Assembly (NCBI GenBank): GCA_019359325.1
Contig: JAHHHN010000044.1
Location: 1-37,288, forward strand
Length of the DNA: 37,288 bases
Direction: 5' to 3'
Source: Mojavia pulchra JT2-VF2
GTDB lineage: Bacteria; Cyanobacteriota; Cyanobacteriia; Cyanobacteriales; Nostocaceae
Below are positions 1 to 7,858 of this stretch, in pieces (position 1 is the stretch's first letter; every line of letters begins with the position of its first letter). The position numbers were made by a program, and so were the translations under genes. The notes under the pieces are model-generated. The model had not been told where the DNA came from, ran no database searches, and saw nothing but the letters and a program-made list of their open reading frames with translations.

Positions 1-269
1 CAGACCTCAGCGATGAGGAAAGGTGGTTCGCCCATGAATACTTCCCCACGCTGATTACAGAATCGGAATCATCACCCGATAATGCCCTGAAGTATATAGC
101 TGAAGTTGCCACAAGCGTTACTAATACGGAGATGCAGCGGATTCTGTACAGCTGCACCCCGGCTGTTAGGGCTGACTTGCTGATGATTATCTTGCGTTGC
201 TTACCCACTGAGATTTACTCAGACCAATCTATTCTGAGTGCCGTTGCAAGGAGTGCAAACGAACTGTAA
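1..269 (+). CDS. 3' end of an unrecognised protein (5' truncated by window)
   Basis: An open frame runs from position 3 to the TAA at 267-269, giving 88 visible residues and no start. The fragment is helical and acidic (begins DLSDEERWFAHEYFP, ends ARSANEL). I do not recognise the family. Its reading phase is compatible with the gene cut at the right edge of the window: one leftover base there plus two here make a codon. That would fit a circular molecule opened inside the replication gene, but one in three random cuts would match too, and the joined protein would be short for a CyRepA1 protein. Coding is likely because the frame stays open across the whole stretch with normal codon use. Confidence 0.6.
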   Translation, partial: DLSDEERWFAHEYFPTLITESESSPDNALKYIAEVATSVTNTEMQRILYSCTPAVRADLLMIILRCLPTEIYSDQSILSAVARSANEL

Positions 270-986
270 TTTGGCAGTGACGCTATAAAATTTATCGTTT
301 TTTGTTTCTACTGAGCCTATCAGTAATATAAAACACTTATTTTTCTGATTTTGTATTTAATCAGTGAGTGAGCGTCCCCTTCAGTATGTCTTGGAACGCC
401 GCACCAGAGCTTTGTACAGCATAAGTGCATCAAGATTACTGCTTTCTACAGTAAAAGCACCTTGTCAGCACATTACAAATAATCCAATACTTGCACTTAG
501 AATCAAAGGTCTAAACGTAATCATACTCATACTCAGTAGCTAAAGTATTTTGGGAATGCACTTACTTTGTCACACTATCCCCAATAGCCATCAAGCCTGA
601 AACCCCAATATTTCATATACATTGTTGCGGCGGCTTGCTGGCACAGCAATGAAAACAGCCTTTTTATATTCAACTCCTTGTTTCAAAACATTAATGGTTA
701 GAACACAGATATCGTTTTATTTATTCATATTTTGCACTTAAAATATTAATTTCAAAAATCTGAATACGTGCAAGAATAATCATAAATCTCAGCAATCTTT
801 TGCTAAAAATTCTAATAAACAGCAAGTATTATGCTGCCAGTTTTAATTGAATCTTTTCACGAAATAATTTGTAACAAATTTAGACTGAAAGAAAGCTTTG
901 GTATTAGTAAATTGTAGTAAAAATTCTTACTCGTCTATAGGATTTAATCTCCTGATTTATACGTAATAGATGGTAATTATCCTTTT
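270..986. other. 717-bp gene-poor upstream region of the photoreceptor gene
   Basis: No convincing gene is present. The right half (about 690-980) is very AT-rich and probably carries the promoter of the diguanylate cyclase gene; I could not fix a -35/-10 pair. On the minus strand a 21-codon frame at 465-530 would encode a hydrophobic, signal-peptide-like stretch and then stops; it is too short to call. Confidence 0.4.
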
Positions 987-2789
987 ATGTTCAATAAAAT
1001 TTTACATAACATCACGCAAGTATCTGCTGATTTATTCTGTAAACTTTTAGGACAGCCTAGCGTTAGTAATTTAAAAACTCAATTGCATGAGAAAAACGTT
1101 CAAATTCAGCAACTAGAAGAGCAAGAAAGGACGCTTTATCGAGTTATTAGCAAAATCCGAGCTTCTCTAGAACTAGAAACAATTTTTCGTACAGCGACTA
1201 AGGAAAGTTGCAAGTTACTGCGCGTCGAGCGAATTGCTGTCTATCGTTTCTATGAAAACTGGGGTGGAGAATTTGTCAGCGACTTTGAATTTGCAGAGCC
1301 TGGATGGGATGATGTGGAGCCATTAGAAAAAAATTTAGTTTGGAATGATACTTATATACAAGAACATCAAGGTGGACGGTATCGTAATAATGAAACTTTA
1401 GTAGTGTCAGATGTCTACTCAGCAGGCTTGTCTCAATGCCATTTAGAAATTTTAGAACAGTTTCATATTCGAGCATATGCAACTGCACCAATTTTTGTGG
1501 GAAAAAAACTGTGGGGAGTACTTGCTGCTTATCAGCACTCACAGCCACATGAATGGAACAAATTAGAAATACAGTTTCTGTCTCAGATTGCAACGCAGTT
1601 AGGGTTTGCAGTTAAACAAGCAGAATTGTTAGCTCAAGCAGAACAAAAAGCAGCAGAACTGCATAAAGCAAATCAGCAGCAGGAGATTCTGTTTAATTTA
1701 GTTGCGGAAATTCGTGGCTCTCTTAATTTAGACACTTTGTTTAAGACAACTGTACGAGAAGTTCGTAAAGCTCTGCGTGCAGATCGCGTTGTGATCTTTC
1801 GATTTGACCCGGAATCGAACTATACCTGTGGTGAATTTGTCTCTGAGAATGTATTACCTGATTATGATTCGGTAATTGCCATCAAAGTGAAGGATCATTG
1901 TTTTGGTGAAAAATATGCAGTTGCTTATCACGAAGGGCGTATACAGGTATTAAAAGATGTTTATCAAGCTGGGCTACGAGATTGTCACCTTGTAGTGTTA
2001 GAGGAATTTCAAATCAAGGCGCAAATTGTCGTACCTCTAATGAAAGGAAAAACTTTATGGGGATTACTATGTGTTCATCAGTGCTGTTGTTCCCGCGAGT
2101 GGAAAACGTCGGAAATTCAATTTATCCGACAATTAGCGGCTCAGTTTAATGTAGCTTTAGAACATTCAAAATTATTAACTCAATTCCGTTCTCAAGCTAA
2201 TCAATTAGCTCAAGCGAACCATGCTTTAGAACTGGCAAATTCTCAATTAGAAAAACTTAGTAAGCTAGATGGTCTAACCAATATAGCTAACCGTCGTTGT
2301 TTTGATGAATTTTTAGAGCGGGAATGGAATCGACTAAAACGAACTGGAAATTATTTATCTTTAGTTTTATTTGATATTGACTATTTCAAAGATTATAACG
2401 ATTATTATGGACACTTAGCAGGGGATAAATGCTTAATACAAGTTGCTCGTGCAGCAAAAGTTGTATTAAAGCGTCCTACGGATCTGCTAGCTCGTTATGG
2501 TGGTGAAGAATTTATTGTCCTTTTGCCAAATACGAACGAATCAGGTGCTATTAAAGTAACCAACTTGATTCATAAATCTATTGAAGAATTAAAGATTTGT
2601 CACACTAAAAAGAATAGCTTTCAAGATTTTTTGACCGTCAGTTTAGGTGTGGCGACTCAAATACCAACAGCTAAAAGTTCCGCTCAAGAGTTAATTGATG
2701 CAGCCGATAAAGCTTTGTATAAAGCTAAAGAACAAGGACGCAATAGGTGGGTTTGTGCTGCAAAACTCCAAGTTCAATCAGATGCCTGA
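987..2789 (+). CDS. Dual cyanobacteriochrome GAF / GGDEF diguanylate cyclase
   Basis: Predicted light-regulated enzyme making cyclic di-GMP from two GTP. A short coiled coil (about 30-55) precedes GAF1 (about 60-215), GAF2 (about 235-400), a second coiled coil (about 405-430) and a GGDEF domain (about 430-590). GAF1 has W119-N-D121 and C151-H152. These spacings (32 and 30 residues to the Cys) equal those I remember for the red/green sensor AnPixJg2. GAF2 has a D303-H-C305-F motif and C333-H334, 28 residues apart as in the DXCF blue/green sensor TePixJ. The GGDEF domain keeps the active site GGEEF (505-509) and an inhibitory RxxD site (R496-P-T-D499), so it should be active and product-inhibited. 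No membrane segment is visible, so it should be cytosolic. It stands alone. Bilin binding is inferred from the cysteines, not shown. Confidence 0.9.
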   Translation: MFNKILHNITQVSADLFCKLLGQPSVSNLKTQLHEKNVQIQQLEEQERTLYRVISKIRASLELETIFRTATKESCKLLRVERIAVYRFYENWGGEFVSDFEFAEPGWDDVEPLEKNLVWNDTYIQEHQGGRYRNNETLVVSDVYSAGLSQCHLEILEQFHIRAYATAPIFVGKKLWGVLAAYQHSQPHEWNKLEIQFLSQIATQLGFAVKQAELLAQAEQKAAELHKANQQQEILFNLVAEIRGSLNLDTLFKTTVREVRKALRADRVVIFRFDPESNYTCGEFVSENVLPDYDSVIAIKVKDHCFGEKYAVAYHEGRIQVLKDVYQAGLRDCHLVVLEEFQIKAQIVVPLMKGKTLWGLLCVHQCCCSREWKTSEIQFIRQLAAQFNVALEHSKLLTQFRSQANQLAQANHALELANSQLEKLSKLDGLTNIANRRCFDEFLEREWNRLKRTGNYLSLVLFDIDYFKDYNDYYGHLAGDKCLIQVARAAKVVLKRPTDLLARYGGEEFIVLLPNTNESGAIKVTNLIHKSIEELKICHTKKNSFQDFLTVSLGVATQIPTAKSSAQELIDAADKALYKAKEQGRNRWVCAAKLQVQSDA

Positions 2790-2850
2790 CTTAATCAAAG
2801 GCTAAAACCCCGGCGCTGTTGTTTTCTGGGTTGTTGCTGTTGTTCACAAT

Positions 2851-3048
2851 TCAGGTAATTCTTTCCTCATTACAGTCTTTAGCATTAGGGACTTTGCATA
2901 CCGAATTAGGCAACACAGACATGACTTTGTGTGCCAACTCAAGACCAGCAAGGTCATTATTGTCATAATTCAACCAGTCTATAAATCTTCGTCCTTGTAA
3001 AGTTGGGGTACAAAAGCTGACCTGTTTGGTAGGCTCTGTGGCTCTGAT
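2851..3048 (-). pseudogene. Relaxase C-terminal (Toprim-like) remnant
   Basis: This 66-codon open frame has no usable start. It ends in a stretch reading FIDWLNYDNNDLAG, then LPNS and KVPNAKD. The pattern (D/N)ND..G....A..V...LPN...K(P)..(K)D matches the C-terminal tail of the intact relaxase at 4288-5826 (FNNDEQG, LPNGQRFKP, DWN). I read it as a decayed tail of a second relaxase gene on the opposite strand. Homology is judged by eye from a short alignment. Confidence 0.55.
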
Positions 3049-3077
3049 TTATTCGTTTGCTCTTGTGCTGCTTTTAG

Positions 3078-3482
3078 TTAATTTTTGCTCTTACCCAGAG
3101 TACTCTTTACAGGTGATTTTTCAGCCTCACTACTGGCTTTAACTGCTTGCTGAGTTTCAGTAATCAGATTTGATGACTGATTCTTGCCATTGCCCTCAGA
3201 GGTCTTTTGATGGCGACGGCTGCTTTTCTTCAACTCACTCAATAAATATTTAATTCTACTGCCTGTCAAATTAATGCCCAAACCTTTCAGCATTAGAGCT
3301 ACTTCATCGTAAGTGTAGCCGTACTTATCAGAAGTCAATTTCTCAATGTATCTCCGCATCTGACGAACAGCTTCTCTGTCTGATACATCTTCTCGTTCTT
3401 TTGGCTTTTGTGATTTCAGAAGATTGATGGCTTTATCAAGCTTCTCCTTCGTAATCACTTCTGAATTCTGATGTTCAGCCAT
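3078..3482 (-). CDS. Small basic HTH-like protein, possible mobilisation accessory factor
   Basis: 134 residues, ATG start. The N-terminal half (about 10-60) is helical and charged. The middle (about 55-90, YTYDEVALMLKGLGINLTGS then IKYLLSEL) reads like a helix-turn-helix of the kind seen in plasmid mobilisation and partition accessory proteins, with an adaptive 'Y(S/T)Y.E(I/V)A..L...GI' pattern. The C-terminal 45 residues are low-complexity Ser/Lys/Glu and probably disordered. It diverges from mobC across a 426-bp region, so both may bind that region as part of a relaxosome. The family assignment is weak. Confidence 0.6.
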   Translation of the reverse strand: MAEHQNSEVITKEKLDKAINLLKSQKPKEREDVSDREAVRQMRRYIEKLTSDKYGYTYDEVALMLKGLGINLTGSRIKYLLSELKKSSRRHQKTSEGNGKNQSSNLITETQQAVKASSEAEKSPVKSTLGKSKN

Positions 3483-3908
3483 TGTTATCTCATGAATAGT
3501 AATTAACTACTAATTATTGACTATTTAAAACAAATTTCCGCAGTCTGTTTTCAAAATCTCAAAAATTTGACTATTACGGCTACGCCGTTTTTACCATTTA
3601 TTTATTGCTGACTTTATCTATACTATTGTGGCGGGAGCCTAATCTAGAATTTACCCAGTGTTTGATTCTTTGAAATTCCGGCGTTAGCCGTTGTTATATT
3701 CCTCTCTCCGTAGTAGGATTGACAGCAGCACGGCTACGCCATTCCCTGCCGCCGCCCGTCTTATCGCCTCCCCCGAAAATGGCCTAGAAGCCAGCCATGC
3801 CTAAAAGCTTACGCTTTACCTCGCTCCGCTCGGACGGCAAAGCTGGTTTAGTGGGGTTTCACCCCCCTAAAAACCCCCCTCGCGTGATGTCCTCATTCTC
3901 CCTAAGTT
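3483..3908. other. Divergent intergenic region, candidate oriT
   Basis: Gene-free 426 bp between the minus-strand accessory gene and mobC. It is AT-rich at the left and contains short palindromes built on GGCTACGCC/CGGC..GCCG. Just before mobC is a G/C-tract hairpin (about 3850-3890, GTGGGG..CACCCCCC followed by a second C run). The oriT of MobC/relaxase plasmids normally sits immediately upstream of these genes, so this is the expected place, but I do not see a nic consensus I can name. Confidence 0.35.
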
Positions 3909-4313
3909 ATGGCAAATCGCAAGCAGTCAAAAGCCCTCGTCAGAAAACACATCTTTCCAGTGAGGTTGAGTGATATCGAACTGGAAATGATTCGGATGAA
4001 ATCACAGGATGCGGGAATGTCAGCGAGTGAACTAATGAGACGCAATGCGTTGATGCGTCCATTACCCAAACGACTGAGTAAAATTAGCTTGCAAACATAT
4101 TGGGAATTAGGACAAATCGGGAACAACCTTAATCAACTTGTCAAGGCAACCAACACATCCATAAAAATGGGGCGCACTCCACCAGCCAATCCAGAACTTC
4201 TAAGAGAGCTTTTAGAACTGCTGCATCAGTGCAGACGAGACATTGCCTCAGATGACATTGAAGACGAAGATTCGGAAGAGGAAGACGATGATTGGGAAGC
4301 AGACGAAGGGTAG
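3909..4313 (+). CDS. mobC: MobC-family relaxosome accessory protein
   Basis: 134 residues. The N-terminal half resembles a ribbon-helix-helix DNA-binding fold (VRLSDIELEMIRMKSQDAG, then SASELMRRNAL), followed by the MobC signature IGNNLNQLVKATN at about 110 codons into the gene's central part. The last 20 residues are almost all Asp/Glu. MobC proteins bind near oriT and help the relaxase open the DNA. The stop overlaps the relaxase start by 26 bp in another frame, so the two are translationally coupled. Confidence 0.85.
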   Translation: MANRKQSKALVRKHIFPVRLSDIELEMIRMKSQDAGMSASELMRRNALMRPLPKRLSKISLQTYWELGQIGNNLNQLVKATNTSIKMGRTPPANPELLRELLELLHQCRRDIASDDIEDEDSEEEDDDWEADEG

Positions 4314-5826
4314 AGGTTTTCGCAAGCTGTTAGATTATCTACAATCTCGTGAAAATGCCCAACTCATCGGCGGCAACATGAGTGGGAGAAATGCCCGTGA
4401 GTTAGCGCGTGAGTTTCGTCTATCTCGACAACTGAATTCTGATGCAGACCGAGTTGTTTATCATGTTTCACTATCAGCTGCTAAAGGTGACAAATTAGAT
4501 GATGAAAAGTGGACTGAGATTGGCTCACGCTACATGAAGGAAATGGGCTTTGATGCCAATCAGTTTGTCATCTTTCGTCACCATAACACCGACGACGACC
4601 ACATCCACATTGCAGCCAGCCGCATCAGGATGGATACAGGGCTAGTAGTGCATGATTCCTGGGATTATGTACGCTCTGAGAAAGTGCTGCGACAAATCGA
4701 AATTGATTATAATTTGGTGCAAGTGCAAGGCAGTAGAGAGAAACTTCAACGCACACCCAGCACCGGACAAATCAGGCGCATAAGGCGAGAGCAAGAAGAA
4801 TATGAACTAGGTAAACTTGAACGGCCACCAGGACGCACTATTAAAGAGGAACTTCAGCAGGCAATTGATAGTGCCGGAGTTGATAATCCCCAAATGCCAA
4901 CGCTGATCATGCGGTTGCAGCAAGCAGGAATTAGCGTCAGGACAGGTTTTACCAGGAACGGTAAGTCTAAAGGAATTTCTTATGAAAAAGATGGGCAGGC
5001 TTTTAGTGGTACACAGTTAGGCGCAGCTTACACATGGCCAGGTTTGCAAAAACATCTTGGCGTTGATTACCAACCAGAACGTGATGATGAGCCTATTAAT
5101 GAATTGCTGCTCAAACCTGTGAAACCACTCCCAGTTGAGCAGTTAGAAAAACTCTTTCAAGATATTGAACGCTTTCAACAACAGCCCCAGTTTACTCCAC
5201 CACCAGAGGATATAGCTCTGTGGCCAAAATTGTATAAATACTTGAGTGAGAAACGCGCTATACCAGATTCTTTTATTGAAAGATTACACAACCACAATTT
5301 GCTTTACATCGATGAGCAAAAGCAGATTTTATTTATCAAACGTAATCTGGATGGTGAAAAAACTGGTGCATTAGTTTGGTCAAACCCCGGACATAATCAT
5401 CACACTGTTGAGTATGACCAAAACGCCTCTGTTTCAAATGGTTGGTTTCATATAAATTTGGGGCAAAACTCAGAACAAGAAATTAAAAACGTCTTCTTAT
5501 GTTCTTCACCAATTGATGCGGTGTCAGTAGGCGTGTATGTCCTAGCAAAAACAGGAGCGTTACCATCGATGAGAACAATGTTTATGGTAGCTGATGACCC
5601 GAACAATTTACCTTTGGAATTTCTCAAAAATTGCCATAGGGTAGTTCTGGCATTCAATAACGATGAGCAGGGGGAGAAAACTGCTAGTGTAGTATTAGAA
5701 TTGTTGCCGAATGGTCAAAGATTTAAACCGACTTATCCTGATTGGAATATTGAATTAAAAGCTCATTTTTCTGAGGTGGAACAACAACGCCAACAGCAAG
5801 AGCGTAGCCGTGGTTTTAGCCTGTAA
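4288..5826 (+). CDS. Mobilisation relaxase (HUH nuclease, MOBP-like) with Toprim-like tail
   Basis: 512 residues. It nicks oriT and carries the strand during conjugal transfer. I chose ATG 4288 because the protein then begins MIGKQTKGRGF, the usual start of this family; an upstream in-frame ATG at 4243 lies inside mobC. The metal-binding motif is H98-H-N-T-D-D-D-H105-I-H107. A conserved Tyr near residue 17 (LLDYLQS) is the likely nucleophile. A coiled, charged linker spans about 150-290. The C-terminal part (about 330-512) carries VFLCSSPIDA (about 400) and FNNDEQG (about 455), a Toprim-like primase/DUF3991-type domain often fused to cyanobacterial relaxases. The final residues RSRGFSL also occur, nearly identical, in the decayed copy at 7478-7858. 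No type IV secretion genes are recognised, so the plasmid is probably mobilisable rather than self-transmissible. Confidence 0.88.
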   Translation: MIGKQTKGRGFRKLLDYLQSRENAQLIGGNMSGRNARELAREFRLSRQLNSDADRVVYHVSLSAAKGDKLDDEKWTEIGSRYMKEMGFDANQFVIFRHHNTDDDHIHIAASRIRMDTGLVVHDSWDYVRSEKVLRQIEIDYNLVQVQGSREKLQRTPSTGQIRRIRREQEEYELGKLERPPGRTIKEELQQAIDSAGVDNPQMPTLIMRLQQAGISVRTGFTRNGKSKGISYEKDGQAFSGTQLGAAYTWPGLQKHLGVDYQPERDDEPINELLLKPVKPLPVEQLEKLFQDIERFQQQPQFTPPPEDIALWPKLYKYLSEKRAIPDSFIERLHNHNLLYIDEQKQILFIKRNLDGEKTGALVWSNPGHNHHTVEYDQNASVSNGWFHINLGQNSEQEIKNVFLCSSPIDAVSVGVYVLAKTGALPSMRTMFMVADDPNNLPLEFLKNCHRVVLAFNNDEQGEKTASVVLELLPNGQRFKPTYPDWNIELKAHFSEVEQQRQQQERSRGFSL

Positions 5827-5923
5827 GCCACGGGGAGCGTACACTTGACTCCTTTGTTAGTTGTGCTGGGTTAAGTTCAAGAAAGAATTTTTGAAACACA
5901 ATTGCAACATATCATGATTACGC

Positions 5924-5954
5924 ATTGTCAATAAGACCCAAGCTTATTGACAAT
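5924..5954. repeat. Perfect 12-bp inverted repeat
   Basis: ATTGTCAATAAG (5924-5935) and its exact reverse complement (5943-5954) are separated by 7 bases. It lies 98 bp after the relaxase stop. It has no T run, so it is a poor intrinsic terminator. GTCAATAAG recurs at about 7350. Confidence 0.85.
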
Positions 5955-6074
5955 AAAAATTGCTCCTAAAAGTGGCTGTAATTGACACTGGATAAGAGTT
6001 ACAGAAGATTTTTTTCAAAAACCCTGTTCGGCCAAACTATCAAAAACTGGTCATTTTTGTCCTTTTGGACGGCC

Positions 6075-6098
6075 GTTGACAGGTGGACATTTGTCAAC
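6075..6098. repeat. 7-bp inverted repeat next to TTTTGGACGGCC
   Basis: GTTGACA (6075-6081) and TGTCAAC (6092-6098) flank 10 bases, directly after the first TTTTGGACGGCC copy. It could be a protein-binding site; short enough to be chance. Confidence 0.5.
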
Positions 6099-6221
6099 AG
6101 AGCATGACAATTGAGTCAGGTTGGCGCTTACTGTCCGGCCAAAAGTCCAAAAAACCACTGTTTTTGATGTTTTGGACGGCCAAAAATATTAGTGTCAGTT
6201 TAGACTTATTTACTACGGTTA

Positions 6222-6263
6222 AACTACACTAAGTTCACGGAGTTATAAGTGTTTAGTGTAGTT
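6222..6263. repeat. Perfect 11-bp inverted repeat
   Basis: AACTACACTAA (6222-6232) and TTAGTGTAGTT (6253-6263) are exact reverse complements with a 20-base spacer. Confidence 0.8.
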
Positions 6264-6411
6264 ATTGCGTTAGACGAGTTTCGATTTCAGTTAACGCTAA
6301 ATATATAGAATGGCTCCTGAACTCACAGTGGAGATTTCAGATTTACTCACTCAAGGAGTTAATCGATTGAGCAGTTTTTTGAAGTATAGTTGCAACATAA
6401 ATGTATTATTA

Positions 6412-6441
6412 ATTCTCAATAATTTTGAAGTTATTGAGAAT
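6412..6441. repeat. Perfect 11-bp inverted repeat
   Basis: ATTCTCAATAA (6412-6422) and TTATTGAGAAT (6431-6441) are separated by 8 bases. TTATTGAGAAT occurs again near 7337, beside another GTCAATAAG, so the motif is shared between two places in this region. Confidence 0.8.
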
Positions 6442-6516
6442 GAAACAGGCGTTCAAAATTTGCTGTAAGTCATAGTCAGTAAGCATTACGCCAGAAAATT
6501 TCTCGAAATGTCTTAT

Positions 6517-6651
6517 GCTCAACTGGTAGCAGTAGGGCCACCGTATTGCTACCAGTTGGGGAATCATCAAATTTTCAACAACTCGCTTTTTTACTGCTCA
6601 ACTGGTAGCGGTGTGTCACCAGTTGAGCCACTCTATAGCTACCAGTTGAGC
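6517..6651. repeat. Array of GCTCAACTGGT sites in alternating orientation
   Basis: GCTCAACTGGT occurs at 6517-6527 and 6596-6606. Its reverse complement ACCAGTTGAGC occurs at 6618-6628 and 6641-6651, with a near copy at 6551-6561. They pair as a 12-bp inverted repeat (6520-6531 with 6547-6558) and a perfect 14-bp one (6596-6609 with 6638-6651). An open frame across this stretch is produced by the repeats and is not a gene. The arrangement fits iteron-like binding sites for a replication or regulatory protein. Confidence 0.8.
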
Positions 6652-7288
6652 AAGGTATTTAGAACTACTATTTCAATACTGCTAAACTACATAAAACCTA
6701 TGTAATAAGTGGTGTTTACAGCAAGCTTTGGTGTAACTCACAAGTGGAGTGCAGTTTTTATACTACAACTGTAGTTATTGAGTATTATTTGTTGACGTTG
6801 GGTCAAAGTTTTTTAATTTTGGTTCAAAAAATCTGGCCAAACTTTTTGGCGTACTGTACGTCAAAATCTCATACCACCAATCCTATGGGCTGACCACACA
6901 ACTGCCACAGATTCACCGCAGAACTACCACAAATCACTGCTGAGAACTGCTTGCTAATTTCCACAGTCCTACCATGTACTTGTCCTCTGTTAGCCGCAAA
7001 CCTCACATGAAATTATCATTAAAATATTGAAGCTTTTTGCTACCCAGAAAAACCAATACTTAGAAAGCGCTAGAGGGCGATGGGGCGATCAGAGATGAGG
7101 GGCGATCGCGGCTGAAATTTTCACCGTCTATTTCCCGTCTTTGGCTTTGTGGGCGTGTAGGGCGTGGATGTGGCATGGTGGCGGTGGCTGGCGGTGCGGC
7201 TGGCATAACCTCAGCCCCTATTAAAGGTGAAAACGCGTCAATGAATTTTGTAACCCTTGCTATATAAGCGTTACAGCGTTTGAGGTTT

Positions 7289-7330
7289 CTGACAAATAAA
7301 GGTTTTTTGAAAAAAACCTTTATTTGTCAG
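7289..7330. repeat. 42-bp near-perfect palindrome (20-bp arms)
   Basis: The left arm CTGACAAATAAAGGTTTTTT (7289-7308) and its exact reverse complement (7311-7330) are separated by only GA. Such a structure can extrude as a cruciform or fold as a strong RNA hairpin. It lies about 150 bp before the decayed relaxase tail. It could be two mobile-element ends placed head to head, a binding site or a bidirectional terminator. Confidence 0.9.
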
Positions 7331-7477
7331 TAAAATTATTGAGAATAGTGTCAATAAGCTTGATTTAATCTCTGGGATATCTGCCTTTTAAGGGTGTATG
7401 GTGGCGGTGGCGTGGCATTGTGGGCGCGGCTCCTCACCTTGCATAACCTCCGGTCGGTCGGAGACCATCGCTCCGAG

Positions 7478-7858
7478 GGGTGGTTTCACCTGAAATTAGG
7501 TTCTGAGGCAGACGACAAAATCGAGAGAGTATTCTTGTGTTCTTCCCCCATTGATGCGCTGACAATGGCAGAAATTGACATTCAAGGACACAAGGGGCAA
7601 CCAGCAGTTAGGACAATGTACATGGCAGTGGATGACTCAGATAACTTGCCCTTTGAGGTACTTAGAAATATCAACAGGATTGGGCTGGCATTTAATAATG
7701 ATGATCGGGGAAATGAAGTGGCCCAAGTCGTGAAGTCAATGCTGCCCCAGGCTAAAAGAATTGCACCGTCGGGGTGAACTTGGAATGAGATTCTTATTGA
7801 ACAGCAGCAGCAAGAGATACTGGAGCTTAAGCAACGCTCTAGAGGTTTTAGTCAATAG
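7478..7858 (+). pseudogene. Decayed second relaxase, C-terminal part only
   Basis: From residue GWFHLKLG onward the frame aligns with the intact relaxase tail: VFLCSSPIDA in both, RTMYMAVDD against RTMFMVADD, LAFNNDDRG against LAFNNDEQG, and RSRGFSQ against RSRGFSL at the end. An in-frame TGA at 7775-7777 interrupts it just before TWNE, and the same frame continues to TAG at 7856-7858. The N-terminal nuclease half is absent. It is therefore a truncated gene with a nonsense mutation, and a diverged paralogue rather than a recent copy. Confidence 0.85.

Larger units (their letters stand above)
5827..7393. other. 1.6-kb gene-free region packed with inverted repeats
   Basis: No gene is supported here. 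At least six perfect inverted repeats with arms of 7-20 bp are listed separately. There are also two copies of TTTTGGACGGCC (6063-6074 and 6170-6181) with related CGGCCAAA sites facing the other way nearby. The right end (7130-7450) has two related G-rich stretches sharing ATGGTGGCGGTGGC and GCATAACCTC. The layout suggests a replication or transfer origin, or a cluster of protein-binding sites, between the relaxase and its decayed copy. Confidence 0.6.

Noticed and set aside
465-530. Minus-strand 21-codon frame resembling a signal peptide
   Set aside because: Ends in a stop at once and the downstream frame is broken; a decayed secreted protein is possible but unsupported.
6508-6705. 65-codon plus-strand frame
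   Set aside because: It is created by the GCTCAACTGGT inverted repeats; no start signal and a low-complexity translation.
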